From: Homarus americanus
Taxonomy: Eukaryota; Arthropoda; Malacostraca; Decapoda; Nephropidae
DNA length: 64,000 bases
NCBI RefSeq assembly: GCF_018991925.1
Contig: NW_024738608.1
Location: forward strand, 1,076,026 to 1,140,025
Direction: 5' to 3'
In this document: positions 23,205 through 35,845 of the stretch, piece after piece
How positions within the stretch are numbered: the stretch's first letter is position 1
How the letters are laid out: every line of letters begins with the position of its first letter
The notes under the pieces: model-generated
What the model was told of the DNA's origin: nothing
The model's database searches: none
Seen by the model: only the letters and a program-made list of their open reading frames with translations
Translations under genes and position numbers: made by a program

Positions 23205-23985
23205 CGGTGTTCTGTGGTGCTAGTGTTTTGCGGTCCCAGTTTCTGTGGTGTTAGTGTTCTGTGGTGCCAGTGTTCTGTGGTGCCAGTGTTCTGTGGTGTT
23301 AGTGTTCTGTGGTGTTAGTGTTCTGTGATGCCAGTGTTCTGTGGTGCCAGTGTTCTGTGGTGCCAGTGTTCTGTGGTGTTAGTGTTCTGTGGTGCCAGTG
23401 TTCTGTGGTGCCAGTGTTCTGTGGTGTTAGTGTTCTGTGGTGTTAGTGTTCTGTGATGCCAGTGTTCTGTGGTGCCAGTGTTCTGTGGTGCCAGTGTTCT
23501 GTGGTGTTAGTGTTCTGTGGTGCCAGTGTTCTGTAGTGCCAGTGTTCTGTGGTGTTAGTGTTCTGTGGTGCCAGTGTTCTGTGGTGCCAGTGTTCTGTAG
23601 TGCCAGTGTTCTGTGGTGTTAGTGTTCTGTGGTATCAGTGTTCTGGTAGAAAGTGCCAGTGTGTTCTGTGGTGCCAGTGTTCTGTAGTGCCAGTGTTCTG
23701 TGGTGTTAGTGTTCTGTGGTGCCAGTGTTCTGTGGTGCCAGTGTTCTGTAGTGCCAGTGTTCTGTGGTGTTAGTGTTCTGTGGTATCAGTGTTCTGTGGT
23801 GTCAGTGTTCTACGGTGTCAGTACTATGTGGTGTCAGTATTCTACGGTGTCAGTACTATGTGGTGTCAGTATTCTACGGTGTCAGTACTATGTGGTGTCA
23901 GTGTTCTACGGTGTCAGTACTATGTGGTGTCTGTGTTCTACGGTGTCAGTACTATGTGGTGTCAGTACTATGTGGTGCAGCTGTG
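23205..23985. repeat. 16 bp minisatellite with higher-order structure
   Basis: The unit TGTTCTGTGGTGCCAG alternates with TGTTCTGTGGTGTTAG and rarer GATGCCAG or TAGTGCCAG forms. The order of variants repeats in blocks of about 110-150 bp (23220-23520 shows the clearest case). From about 23800 the unit becomes a 32 bp pair (TACTATGTGGTGTCAG plus TATTCTACGGTGTCAG). Cys/Val-rich ORFs run in all three plus frames, hence non-coding. Confidence 0.95.
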
Positions 23986-24088
23986 AACCAAAATTAAAAA
24001 TATCCACAGGTTCCACACTCATTATAAGTGAGATAAACGAGACAAATGCTACAGTACATTGTGTATTTTTGTGTTCATATCCTGTCAA

Positions 24089-24203
24089 CACGCACAGGTA
24101 CTGCTGCACCAACGACACGCGGCACCACGCACAGGTACTGCTGCACCAACGACACGCGGCACCACGCACAGGTACTGCTGCACCAACGACACGCGGCACC
24201 AAG
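24089..24203. repeat. 37 bp minisatellite, 3 copies
   Basis: CACGCACAGGTACTGCTGCA followed by CCAACGACACGCGGCAC repeats at 24089, 24126 and 24163 with essentially no differences. Confidence 0.92.
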
Positions 24204-24497
24204 GTAAATGTACCCGTCTTAACAGGCCCCATAATATAAGCTGATCACAGGATGCGGGGCCCATTATTATTGGGGACTATTATAAATGAGGTCCATTGTT
24301 ATTAAGGCCGATCGTGATTAGGGCCCATAAGGACTAGACCTCAACCTAGAGGTTAGGTTAGTATGTGGTGTGTCAGGACCACAGCCAGCCAGCCACCACA
24401 AACGCCGCTTCGCTAATTGTCACCATCACTGGCTTTTTTTTTTTCAACTTTTTGCTTTTGTACAATAAATCCGACAGAAACATCCATGGGCGGAGGA

Positions 24498-24499
<2 letters not shown>

Positions 24500-24566
<67 letters not shown>
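24500..24566. repeat. (GT)n microsatellite
   Basis: About 33 GT units. Confidence 0.98.
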
Positions 24567-24567
<1 letters not shown>

Positions 24568-24569
24568 CC

Positions 24570-25960
24570 GCAACAAAGGTAAAACACACCTGTATATTAG
24601 TTTAGTTAAATGTCAGCTTCCAAACACATGACGCTTTCCCAATGTTTCCTGTATTAACCCCCAAAAACAACCTTAAAAAAAAAAACTAAAAAACAATTCC
24701 ACACTGGGACTCGGGTCATGGTTGTTTGTAGAAAAAGGTGAAAAGAAATTATGGGATTTTGCAATAAAATATTGGGAAATAAATCGGGATGGTAGGATCG
24801 TCACGCCTCAAAGTAAATAGAGTACAGATAAAGCAATCAACGCACCTGGCTATTGTTAAATGGACACCTGTGGACCTTCACTATACTCTGGTTAGGTTAC
24901 AGGGATGAGGTTTATGGAGTGTAGAGAGTGAAAACGACAAAGCTACAAAGATGGAGGTGTTTCTATGGGGTATTGATGAAATAGAAATTATAATAACTCA
25001 AAAACATTGTAAAGTAGCAGCAGAATTTTGAGGTTGTTAGGTGACAAGAAAATATAAGTAATCACGTGGGACGAAGAGAATTTTTGGGGAAGAATACTCA
25101 TATTCTCTTTCACGGCAACCATTTTCCCCACCGCCGTGTGTTTTGGGAGTTCTAAATATGTTAGGAACCTCAACTTGTTTTCAATATTCAACCATTTTCT
25201 GCATGGTTTAGGGGCTAAAATCCACACTAAGCCGGGATGAATGTTCCAATACGCAACCTCCATTTATTATCACCGTGTACATATGCTCTTTTAAAATGTT
25301 AACACGAAATATTATGACACATAGGACTACTATTAATACCTCACCCATTTCTCAGATATAATATAAACAAATAGAAGATATACTGAATAATTAACACGAA
25401 CATATAATCGAACTATTCAGTATGTAGCATAAAATATTTTTAGACTCGTCCCTCATGCAGTGATCCGAGTTAGTCCGCCCGCTTCAGTATATCAACTATG
25501 GCTATACGATATAACGCAGTAGTATAACTCAACACATAATCGCTCACTCCACCTAAAACATTAACATGAAAGGGATTTGTTGACACCTGATGAGGTTATT
25601 GTTAGTCAGATAGTTTATGTAATCTTGTAGTTGAAGGATTATTTTCTAAGATTAAATACTGATAGTATATTCAATGTCCAGTTAATCCTTACAGTATAAT
25701 GTGTTTCCAAATTCTCAGAGATTCTCGTAAAAAAAGCCACAGGATCGAATTCTATTGGCTAAGTTTATCTACGACATAAATACGAGGCAGAAATATAGCA
25801 AATATAGCCACACAAAAAAGCAAAAAGGTTATGATTTTATTTTTATTCTTGGAAATATGTGCAGTATTAATGTTCGCTTTTCTTCCTCATTAAAGATAAT
25901 TCAATTTACTTAAAGTCAATGACGTCATTTGCAAACTTACACAATATACATTACTACTGC
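24570..25960. other. unique AT-rich sequence, no gene recognised
   Basis: The only open frame of note (91 codons, minus strand 25263-24988) has no domain I know. I see nothing else. Confidence 0.4.
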
Positions 25961-25969
25961 CACATACTG

Positions 25970-26238
25970 CACCTCCACACGGTACACCTCCACACGGTAC
26001 ACCTCCACACGGTACACCTCCACACAGTACACTACCACACAGTACACTACCACATAGTACACCTCCACACAGTACACCACCACACCGTACACTATCACAC
26101 AGTACGCCTCCACACAGTACACCACCACATAGCACACTTCCACACAGTACACCACCACATAGTACACCTCTACACCGTACACCTCCACACAGTACACCTC
26201 CACACAGTACACCACCACACAGTACACCACCACATACA
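25970..26238. repeat. 15 bp minisatellite array A
   Basis: The unit CACCTCCACACAGTA or CACCACCACACAGTA has about 18 copies, with CATAGTA and CACGGTA variants. It shares its unit with array B at 27500-28300, from which it is separated by a LINE fragment and a TA microsatellite. The unit is a multiple of three with no stops in several frames on both strands, so long ORFs are artefacts. Confidence 0.95.
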
Positions 26239-26249
26239 AGCCATACACA

Positions 26250-26775
26250 GTAAAATCAATAAACAGTGCGGTATCATGTATCACACTCGACAGTCACTCA
26301 CTCTCACAGCAATGAAAGAAATCTATCATGATCTTGTTTACCAACACCTGATACACTGTCAAACACTATGGGGGGCCTCTAGCTCTTCAAAAACACAATC
26401 TCTGGTTACTGCACAAAAAGAGTTGTACGGACAATGACCTACTTAAAAAAAACAGATCACACAAACGAAAAATTTGCTATATTGAAATTTTTTAAATTCG
26501 AAGACATTAACACTTACTGCTGTGCCCTCTTTGTTTACAAATCTATCAATCATTTGCTTGACAATAATTACTTCCAGTTTCGGAATAATCAGAGATACAA
26601 CTTAAGGCACCCAGAGCTACTAAGACCACCCCCCATGCGCTCCTCTCAGTCCCAGACCTCCATAAAATATCATGGTGTGAAGGTATGGAACAACTTACCC
26701 CTACCCATCAGAGCAAAGACTACGTTCCCTTACTTTAAATCATCTCTAAAAAAATATCTATTGTCGAAGTATTAA
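26250..26775 (+). pseudogene. non-LTR retrotransposon RT, C-terminal domain
   Basis: From about 26250 the frame reads INKQCGIMYHTRQSLTLTAM and DLVYQHLIHCQTLWGASSSS, the familiar post-palm region (Y..L.YPHL.YC...WG). A frameshift near 26410 moves it to VVRTMTYLKKTDHTNEKFAI. It then continues YNLRHPELLRPPPMRSSQSQ, SIKYHGVKVWNNLPLPIRAK and FKSSLKKYLLSKY to a TAA at 26773-26775, the canonical LINE C-terminus. The catalytic palm is missing. The 5' truncation point falls at the end of 15 bp array A. It is a different family from the CR1 copies; the clade is uncertain (Jockey/L2/Rex-like). Confidence 0.85.
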
Positions 26776-27017
26776 TATTTCTTGTAACACTTACTATATT
26801 TACAGTACCTGCTTTTATTGTACAACCAAATCCGTTTTATCTGAAATTATCATGTAAATAAATAAGTAATTACCATTGCAATAAACATAATTGCCAACTA
26901 GACATAATCCTGACAGCTCTGTCCTCTTGTTCAACCTTATTACTGCACAACCCAGGTTGTACTGCTCCCCCATTATACTTATGTTTTAAATTCCACTTTA
27001 ATTTATATGTACAGTAT

Positions 27018-27201
<184 letters not shown>

Positions 27202-27502
27202 ATATATGTATGGGTATGTGTATATGTATGTATAAATAAAAAAATAAAAATAAAAAATAAATAAATATTGAAGTGATAACCGTGGTAACACTATGAGATG
27301 TTCTTATTACTACCATGCTATTGTACTATTCCAGATGATACTAAATGTTACATAATACTTCCTTGAGATAAATGTACAGTATATATCAGGTGCCTCAAAG
27401 AGAGCTCAGGTTCTCAACTGGCTCAGCCATGTTAATATTGGTATTATTATCCACTCTGTATCTGTGTTTTTCTGGCTAAATAAGCTGTTACAATTCAATA
27501 CA

Positions 27503-28302
27503 TAGTACACCTCCAAACAGTACACCACCACACAATACACCACCACACAGTACACCACCACATAGTACCTCCACTGTTTCCCTACACCTCCACACAGTAC
27601 ACCACCACATAGTATACTTCCACACAGTACACCACCACATAGTACACCTCTACACCGTACACCTCCACACAGTACACCTCCACATGGTACACCTCCACAC
27701 GGTACACCTCCACACAGTACACTACCACATAGTACACCTCCACACAGTACACCACCACACCGTACACTATCACACAGTACACCTCCACACAGTACACCAC
27801 CACATAGTATACTTCCACACAGTACACCACCACATAGTACACCTCTACACCGTACACCTCCACACAGTACACCTCCACACAGTACACCACCACACATTTT
27901 TGCCTCCCACACACAGTGCACCACCACACACAGTACACCTCACACAGTGCACCACACAGTGCACCACACACAGTACAACACCACGTGCACCACCACAGTA
28001 CACCTCCACACAGTATACCACCACACAGTACACCACCACATAGTACACCTCCACACAGTACACCACCACACAGTACACCTCCACACAGTACACCACCACA
28101 TAGTACACCTCTACACCGTACACCTCCACACAGTGCACCTCCACACAGTACACCCTCACACAGTGCACCTCCACACAGTACACCTTCACACAGTGCACCT
28201 CCACAGAGTACACCATCACACAGTACACCTCCACACAGTACACCTCCACACAGTACACCACCACACAGTACACCACCACAGTACACCTCTACACCGTACA
28301 CA
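27503..28302. repeat. 15 bp minisatellite array B
   Basis: The unit is the same as in array A (CACCTCCACACAGTA and variants), with about 53 copies. A disrupted stretch at 27893-27990 carries shortened units (CACACAGTGCACCA). Four or more overlapping ORFs up to 239 codons (Cys-Gly-Gly-Val or His-Thr-Val repeats) exist on both strands simultaneously. Confidence 0.97.
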
Positions 28303-28309
28303 CAGTCAA

Positions 28310-29360
28310 TAACAATAGGAAAGGTAGTAGTTATTACCTTCCATCACAGTAGAGTTAATCACGTTTGTTTTTTTGGTTAACAGAGTCAATCTCTCGTAAT
28401 AGGATTAACAATGGATTTGTGGACTGTACGTACGTGGTGAAGTTTGTTTGTTGACGGTGACTACAGTATCTCTCTCTCTCTCTCTCTCCTATCGGGGATA
28501 CACATACATAGAGCATTAATATATAAGTGATCAAAAATTCACCTCAATGTTAGTAAAGATTTTTTCCCGTAAACATAAAACCACGACTGGATTCCACAGG
28601 ACAAGAGAAGACAAAAAATCGACTACCAGATGGATTGATGAAGTTAGGAGAATTGTTAGTTTTCAGTAGGCAGAAGAGGTTCTATACCTAAGAGTGTGGT
28701 GACATATGGGGAAAGAGGAGGGGGGCACAGGCTGATGACAATGATGATGGTGTTATGATTCACCTCCTACATCTACCACCTAAGGCATGTAAACTTGTGC
28801 TCTAAGTAAACTCAACGTGTGTGTTTGGGGTTAAATAGTAATAATTGCGAATAGGTATTATTTTTCGTTATTGTTTTTTAATCCAAACAATTGTATATTA
28901 GCAACACCATTACTGGACTAACTAACCTAACCAAAACTGTCCTTACCTAACTTATATATAATATGATTACGTTTCGAAATTAAACATCTTATATGGAACA
29001 GAGGAATTTTTTCTGCAAACAAACCAATTTTTTTTATTTTATAACAATAAAAACAAAAAGTTATTTCTATTTGGTAAAAACGGCAATTGCCTTTCAAGGC
29101 GTAAATCGGGCGATTATCCCGAATTAAAGTGAAACACACACACACACACTGCACCATCCTCGTCATCGCCACCTACTGCCACCGGCAGTCCCCCGCCAAT
29201 CTCGAGCAGTCCGCCACTACAACAAAATTCAGCCCATAAAAGCTCGCACTGATAGATAAAAGAATAGCACCATCCCATCTATTGTTAAAATAGTAAACAA
29301 CTCCTGATTTGTGTACTGTACAGCCCTGTAAATGTAATGAACGCATATCATTATGTCTAA
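28310..29360. other. unique AT-rich sequence, no gene recognised
   Basis: Contains a (CT)9 run at about 28470. No domain in any open frame. Confidence 0.4.
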
Positions 29361-29370
29361 GTCACATGTA

Positions 29371-29424
29371 AGTTTGTATATTTTCAGCCACCGGCTGCAA
29401 CTCTATTAATAAACCATTTATTAT

Positions 29425-29430
<6 letters not shown>
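29371..29430 (+). mobile_element. retroposon 3' end with hairpin and ATT tail, copy 2
   Basis: TGTATATTTTCAGCC-ACC-GGCTG, then CTATTAATAAACC, ATT triplets and (CA)n at 29429-29483. The layout is the same as the copy at 22036-22140. Confidence 0.65.

Positions 29431-29483
<53 letters not shown>
29430..29483. repeat. (CA)n microsatellite attached to a retroposon tail
   Basis: About 27 AC units. Confidence 0.98.
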
Positions 29484-29486
<3 letters not shown>

Positions 29487-29759
29487 CACTTGTGACGTTA
29501 ACAAGGTATAGTCGATATTCATTGTGCCGCGCTGTATGCCAACACATCTGACGTAATTGTTGAAATCCCGTCAGTCATGGAATTCTATAATGATTCAGAA
29601 TTTGGAACCTTCCTCTTGTTAATGATATATCCAATTGGGTTCGTCAGCTCTTTCTGACGATCCCGCGCTGACGCCGCTTAACACCAGTTCCTGAAGTTCT
29701 TGTGTTTTTTTTTGTATGTTTTTTCTTATATATTCCCAGATTATAACGTCCAACGGAGT

Positions 29760-30872
29760 AAGGTCAGAGGAACGTGGAGGTCAAGATGATAGATTAAGAC
29801 TTCCACGTCCCTCTGACCTCACTCCATCGCCATGACCTCCACGTCCCTCTGACCTCACTCCATCGCCATGACCTCCACGTCTCTCTGCCCTCACTCCATC
29901 ACCATAACCTCCACGTCTCTCTAACCTTACTCCATCACCATAACCTCCACGTCTCTTTGCCCTCACTCCATCACCATAACCTCCACGTCCCTCTGACCTC
30001 ACTCCATTACCATTACCACCACGTCCCTCTGACCTACTCCACTCATCATAACCTCCACGCCCCTCTGACCTCACTTCATCACCATAACCTCCACGTCTCT
30101 CTAACTCCTTACTCCATCACCATAACCCCATCGCCCTCTAACCTACTTCCATCACCATAACTCACGTCTCTGACCTCACCCATCATCATAACCTCCACGT
30201 CCTCTCTGACCTCACTTCTATCATCATAACCACCACGTCCCTCTCTGACCTCACTCCATCATCATAACCCCACGTCTCTCTGACCTCACTCCATCATCAG
30301 CAACCACCACGTCCCTCTGACCTCACCCATCACCATAACTTCCACGCCCCCAGACCTCATCCCATCACCACCAACCTCCACGTCCTCTGACCACCCATCA
30401 CTGCAACCTCCACGTCCCTCTGACCTCACCCATTACCATAACCCACGTCTCTAACCTTACCCATCACCATAACCTCCACGTCTCTAACCTTACTCCATCA
30501 CCATAACCACCACGTTCTCTGCCCTCACTCCATCACCATAACCTCCCCGACGTCCCTCTGACCACTCCATTACCATAACCACCACGTTCTCTAACCTACT
30601 CCATCACCATATCCCTCCACGTCTTCTCTGCCCTCACTCCATCATCATAACCTCCATCAAACTTCTCTGACCTCACTCCATTACCATAACCACCATGTCC
30701 CTCTGACCTCACTCCATTACCATAACCACCACGTCTCTCTAACCTTACTCCATCACCATAACCTCCACGTCTCTTTGCCCTCACTCCATCACCATAACCT
30801 CCACGTCCCTCTGACCTCACTCCATTACCATAACCTCCACGCCCCTCTGACCTCACTCCATAAATCAATCAT
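29760..30872. repeat. 36 bp minisatellite, ~30 copies, with inverted first unit
   Basis: The unit CTCCACGTCCCTCTGACCTC plus ACTCCATCACCATAAC repeats over 1.1 kb. The two ends (29800-30075 and 30600-30868) are regular. The middle (30080-30600) has many small deletions. On the minus strand the regular parts encode a 12-residue repeat (RGGYGDGVRSEG). At the left edge one unit lies in the opposite orientation (29760-29783), forming a hairpin with 29799-29823. Confidence 0.93.
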
Positions 30873-32910
30873 TCACAAGACAATAAATATTCCCATACCT
30901 TAAAAAAAAAAATCAGATATACACAACATAAATCCGTCAACAATTCACCCAGAACATACACCACGCATCATCTACCAGCCTCTCCCCCTCCCAGAATACT
31001 AGATTGGCGTCTTTATTTTCCTTCAATTATCTCATCCAACAATATTCACAAACTCGTTATATCTGGGAATTTACGAAACTTATTACCAGGCAGGTGAGTT
31101 TACGGATGAAATACAGTCTGCTTCCTGTATCATTTCTCGAACTAAATAACTCTTTCTCCTGAACTATCATTTCCCCGACCGACAGTTAGGGTCTAATTGC
31201 CTCCTGAACTCACAAGCGGCTAACACCAACCCATTTTGGAAATAGAATTTGAAGTAGAGTGGAAATATTATTATCTGCAGGTTCTCTCAGTCGGGAGGGA
31301 AACGCTGGAATTTGGTATATGTTTGTGCTCTGTATGTGTGTATGTGTGTGTGTGTGTATACGTGTGTGTTTAATTAAGAGTAAGTGTTCTGTGTGTACTC
31401 GTTCAAGCGTGTATTAATTCATACGTACATTTCTGAATAAACGAGGAATATGCATGTGTATAATGCTTGTAGTAAGTGTCGTTTATGTGCTTGTTTATTT
31501 GTGCATGTCTATTAGTGTGTACATTATGTTTGTTTAGGTGGCCACTGTACAGTACCTTGGCCATCATCACTCCCAGAAAAAAAAATATGTATTAGTCTCA
31601 CCTCACACATCACCAGCTTGGGGCCCAGATTCTCAACTACTCGTCCATTAAAACCCTCCCTAGCTATAGGTATGACACGTAAAGATGGCAGAAAATAGGG
31701 AACCGATATTATACTAAGACACTCTACTGTAACTCTGGGGAGAGGTTCTTTGACTACCTTAAAGTGAATAAACTAAGTCAAGAGTCTTCAAGAACCTGGT
31801 GTGGCTGACGGTGTTTTGCTCCAAGTTACAATTTTTCCTAAGGGGGAGGTAAGGTTGTCTCTCCTCCCCTAGCTCGCCCCCCCCCCTCCCCCCTCACTAA
31901 CATTCCCTGTCTGAAAGTTTTATAAAGAGTTGTTGGATTCTTCTCCAACTCTCTCGCTGGACACTGGACTGTACTTAAGAGGTAGTCGGCGAACCTCTTA
32001 CGACCCTTAATAATTTTGTATTTTCACTAAAAGTCTTCGAGAGTTTCATAACACTTACGTCAGTCCAAGCGATGTGGAAGGTACCGGCGGAGATGAAAAT
32101 AATATTAGTCTGTATTCAGTGATCCTTAGTTGTGTTGCTGATGCTCCTACTCCTACTTGTGAGTATGTTTGGCTTTGTATCTTTAAACTAAGTTAGGTTA
32201 GGCTAATAGTAATGCAATTCCTTAAAATTCTGTATTAAAAGTATATAAACGATCTTCCTCACACACACACGCACACACACACACGTTTGAATATTTGAGA
32301 AATAAAACTAGAAAAAGTTTCTCGGTTTCATTATTATCCCGACAACAAGTGGCATACATTTTTATACTTGGCAAGCGGGTGAGTCATTAGTGAAGATGGA
32401 CCGGTGGGGTTATTAGTGGTCCACACTCTTAAGGTCTCAACCAAGTTTGTGGCGCAGCTCTGTGTTGTGGCAGCGGGAGGCGTCACTAAGTTGGTGGAGT
32501 TAAGTGATGGATGGAACTTTTTATCAGGCTCACGAAGTCTCACTGAATCTCATGGCGTCACACGGAGTCTACTTAATGTCAAGATGTCTCCATTCAGTGA
32601 GACTTAAACAGCTTCCACAACGTCAGAATACCACTCTTCTCTGTACACTTAAGAAACTGTCACGCGTTAGTCTTAGCAAGTAATCCTTGAAGAGCCTTAG
32701 AGTGAAAGATAGAGGGGTCACCTTGGTCAGCCTCAAGAGACTCTCAGTGTCAGAATTCGTCTCATTGAGGACCTCATCCAACAGCCTTTACAGTCTCCTT
32801 ATTGAGTCAAAGAGTCTCCTTAGTGAGTCAGACTCACTTCGATGAACATTAGGAAATCGTAACAAGCTGTCTCCCATGATTCACTCACGAGGTGCCCATA
32901 CACCACGATC
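30873..32910. other. no gene recognised
   Basis: Unique sequence with a short GT-rich patch (31335-31370) and (CA)n at about 32262-32284. A GAGTCTCC word recurs loosely at 32560-32830. No domains. Confidence 0.4.
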
Positions 32911-32917
32911 TGATCCC

Positions 32918-33091
32918 TGTAACCCACGCTCCATCCCTTTAAACCACTCTCCGATCCCCATTAACCACGCCCCGACCCCCTTAACCATACCCCAGCCCTT
33001 TTAACCATGCCCCAGCCCTCTTAACCACGCCCTAGCCCCCTTAACCACGTTCCGGGCCTCTTTACCACGCTCCGGGCCCCTTAACCACGAC
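32918..33091. repeat. ~20 bp minisatellite (TTAACCACGCCCCAGCCCCC)
   Basis: About eight copies with C/T and length variation. Confidence 0.85.
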
Positions 33092-33764
33092 ATCCCAGGT
33101 CCTACCTTCCGACTTCTCACATTTCTCAGCAAACACAGCAAGGTTGGCTCCAGCAATGACTAGTTCTCTTCTTGACTTGTACTCAAATTAACCTTTTGTA
33201 AGCATTGTAGTGTTTGCTATTGGGTACTTAATTATATTATATTAATTCAATATTTACCAATAAATCTAATATAAGTATAAATATTAAACTTCCTATCTTT
33301 ACAGAAATATATCACGATTTTATTAAAATTGATCTAAATGCATAGATTAACGTTGAAGGACCATTGAAACAGTTCTCGGTAAACTACATCATGTTCTGTT
33401 AACCGCACGTTCGAGTATTTCTGATAATGCAAAAGTTTAAAACTGGAGAAAAATCCTCAGATAAATTGTTGATAAAATCATGAAGCCCTTTTCATGTGTT
33501 TGTAAATTATGCCACCCGGTAAATGTCGAGGAGAAAAGGGGAACAGAAAACGAGAGAGTCTTGTTGGGGGCACGTAGAACAGAACACCCACTTACAAGTA
33601 TAGAGTATTGGAACATCTCCAGTTGGAATGAGAAACGGGACAGTCTTGCTCCAGCCGTGACCAAGCAACCGTGTCCAGGACCTCAGCAGCAGGATCATAA
33701 TGGTGGTGTAGCGGCTTGGATCCCATATTGCACAGTCAGGCAGCCGCCATGCTCTTGGGGAGAG

Positions 33765-34350
33765 CGCCAAATCCCCCTCCGGAACCTGCAGATTGATGCT
33801 CTATGGTCGGTTTTTGCTCCTGACCATAAACAAATATTTATGGGTTTTATTCTCATCTCCGTCATTGGAGTTTGTAGGAAATTCTCTTTTCACAATGTAG
33901 AGGAATTATAGGAGCTATAATTATCTTGTTTAATTTACCATATCCTGTGGACATTAAATGACTGATGGAATTTTTTGAACTTTCCATTGTTGTGTCGGAA
34001 AGCTTCTGCTGGTCGACCATTATTTATCTAAAAATGTATTCACCAATCTGTAGAGTGACTGTAACAGCAACTATGCTATTGGGAAATTCGCCAAATTCGT
34101 TCGGAACCATCAGATAGTTGCACATTTGTTTATGCTATCGACCATAAAGGCAAATTTTATTGCAAATAATCTCATGTGAAGCATCGTTGTTTATAGAGGG
34201 AATAATATTGGCAACTCAGATCAAGTATAACAAACGCAAAGCCGTCTCGGGGCCCCTCCATATCCTCTCGGAACCTGGAGATTGATGCGCTTTTGTTTTT
34301 TTGATCGTTACCGCAAACGTAAACATTATGGCACTTATTCTCGGCTGAAT
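33765..34350. repeat. diverged ~160 bp repeat, three copies
   Basis: A core GCCAAAT...TCGGAACCnnCAGATnnnTGC...GACCATAAA...TTTTATT recurs around 33779, 34098 and 34258, i.e. 319 and 160 bp apart, near multiples of 160. A weaker possible copy (TTGGAACATCTCCAG) lies at about 33608. Conservation outside the core is low. The 143-codon ORF at 33480-33911 crosses one copy and has no domain. Confidence 0.5.
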
Positions 34351-34839
34351 GGTCCATGTATATAAAGGGCCACTTGGGGATAGGAGCTCATAATTCATAC
34401 AGTAAAACAAGGCGTAGCTCCACTCTATCACTTCTCCGCCTCGGTCTGTCAAGAGATTTATAAGTTTTACATGATTTATATCAGCTGACTTGATTTATTT
34501 ACACAGCCGGAAACAAGTAACGGAGGATGAGGAGATCAGGGGACCTAAAAATTCCCAGAAATTCTTAAGATAAAAGTTTTCCGTAACTGGTGATGCTAGA
34601 ACATCTAACTGCTTCCCCGAACCTATGACAAGACGATGGTAGGCCAAAATAGCTACAGTACGAAGAACTTTATCTAAGACTCTTCCTTTACTTGAAGTAT
34701 TCTATCACTCTACCTTGGGGGAAACAACACACACACACACAAACAAACACACACAGAAATCTATTTATCTTTGTCATGGAGTATGTGAGTGAGTGGCTGA
34801 GTGTTGTGATGATCTAGTGTGTTCAAATATGTTCATTTT

Positions 34840-35300
34840 ATCCTGAACAATATTGAACCTTAATATGCTCCCTGGAATTAAATACATACTAGAGAAAATA
34901 TAAAAATATGCGACCATCATAGACCATAATCTAAAAGCATATGCTCCAGTATTACAGCATATTACAAAATTACATTAAGTATATTCTTCTGGTTTCTTAC
35001 ATTCTTAAAGATTATATATTCTGCAGTGATCGTATATAGTTCTGATATACACAATGGGGCATGACCATATATGCTCCGTTACTCTAGCAATAACACCGCG
35101 TTATGTGTTCGCTATAAACTTAACCTATAAAATATCCTTGACATATACTCTTCTGATCATATATGTCTCACTAAACATTATATCAATATGTTCCTGGGTT
35201 TATATATACCCGTGACGATGATATATTCGGCAATTGTCGTATAATATGCAACTCTATAATCAATACATATATTCAAATATTCCTTGGAACATTCATACTC
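34840..35300. repeat. heavily decayed AT-rich repeat
   Basis: Words such as CATATGCTCC, TATATTCTTCTG, CATATACTCTTCTGATCATA and TATATACCCGTGACGATGAT recur irregularly, suggesting an old minisatellite of about 30-60 bp. Confidence 0.35.
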
Positions 35301-35681
35301 CCAAAATAAAACTCGAATAGACCTCAGTAATAGAATAACCTTCTTTTATATTTATATACAATAAATATGTTTATTCGTAAAGATGAGATATTTCATGGTG
35401 ATCGAATATACACTCTCCCTGATAAACGCCACGGGGAGACTCTCTACCCCCCCCCCACCCCCACCACCGCCGATTCTTCCATCATTTAAGACTTGTGCAA
35501 AATTTATGACGGGAAAGCTCCTCCTGAAATGAAAAATCCAAGTGGAAATCTCTAAAAGGTCTCCAGCGACAGTGTGTCAAAATGGCTGCTGCTCTCTGAA
35601 ATAGCCAGCTCTCACAGAATTACGGTGAAGGAAAAATATGCTAAGTCAATGATGTACTTTTACTGTATGAAAGTCTGTGTT

Positions 35682-35683
<2 letters not shown>

Positions 35684-35733
<50 letters not shown>

Positions 35734-35845
35734 ACTGGGTGAGAGGGTGTGTGTTTGTGTGTCTTTTATTAAGTGAGAAGGTGTGTTTGTGTTTTATCGA
35801 GTGGGTGTGCGTGTTTGTGTCTATTTTATTGAGTGAGAGGTGGTG
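35684..35845. repeat. (GT)n microsatellite plus ~40 bp GT-rich repeat
   Basis: A pure GT run to 35729 is followed by three copies of a TTTTATTnAGTGAGAnGGTGTG unit with TTTGTGTTT spacers. The open frame through it is an artefact. Confidence 0.9.

Noticed and set aside
27582..28380. Overlapping Cys-Gly-Val and His/Thr/Pro repeat ORFs up to 239 codons
   Set aside because: The 15 bp unit is a multiple of three without stops in several frames on both strands. Simultaneous openness in four or more frames shows it is a repeat artefact.
33480..33911. 143-codon ORF as a host gene
   Set aside because: It overlaps a diverged repeat and an antisense ORF, and no domain or splice structure is visible.
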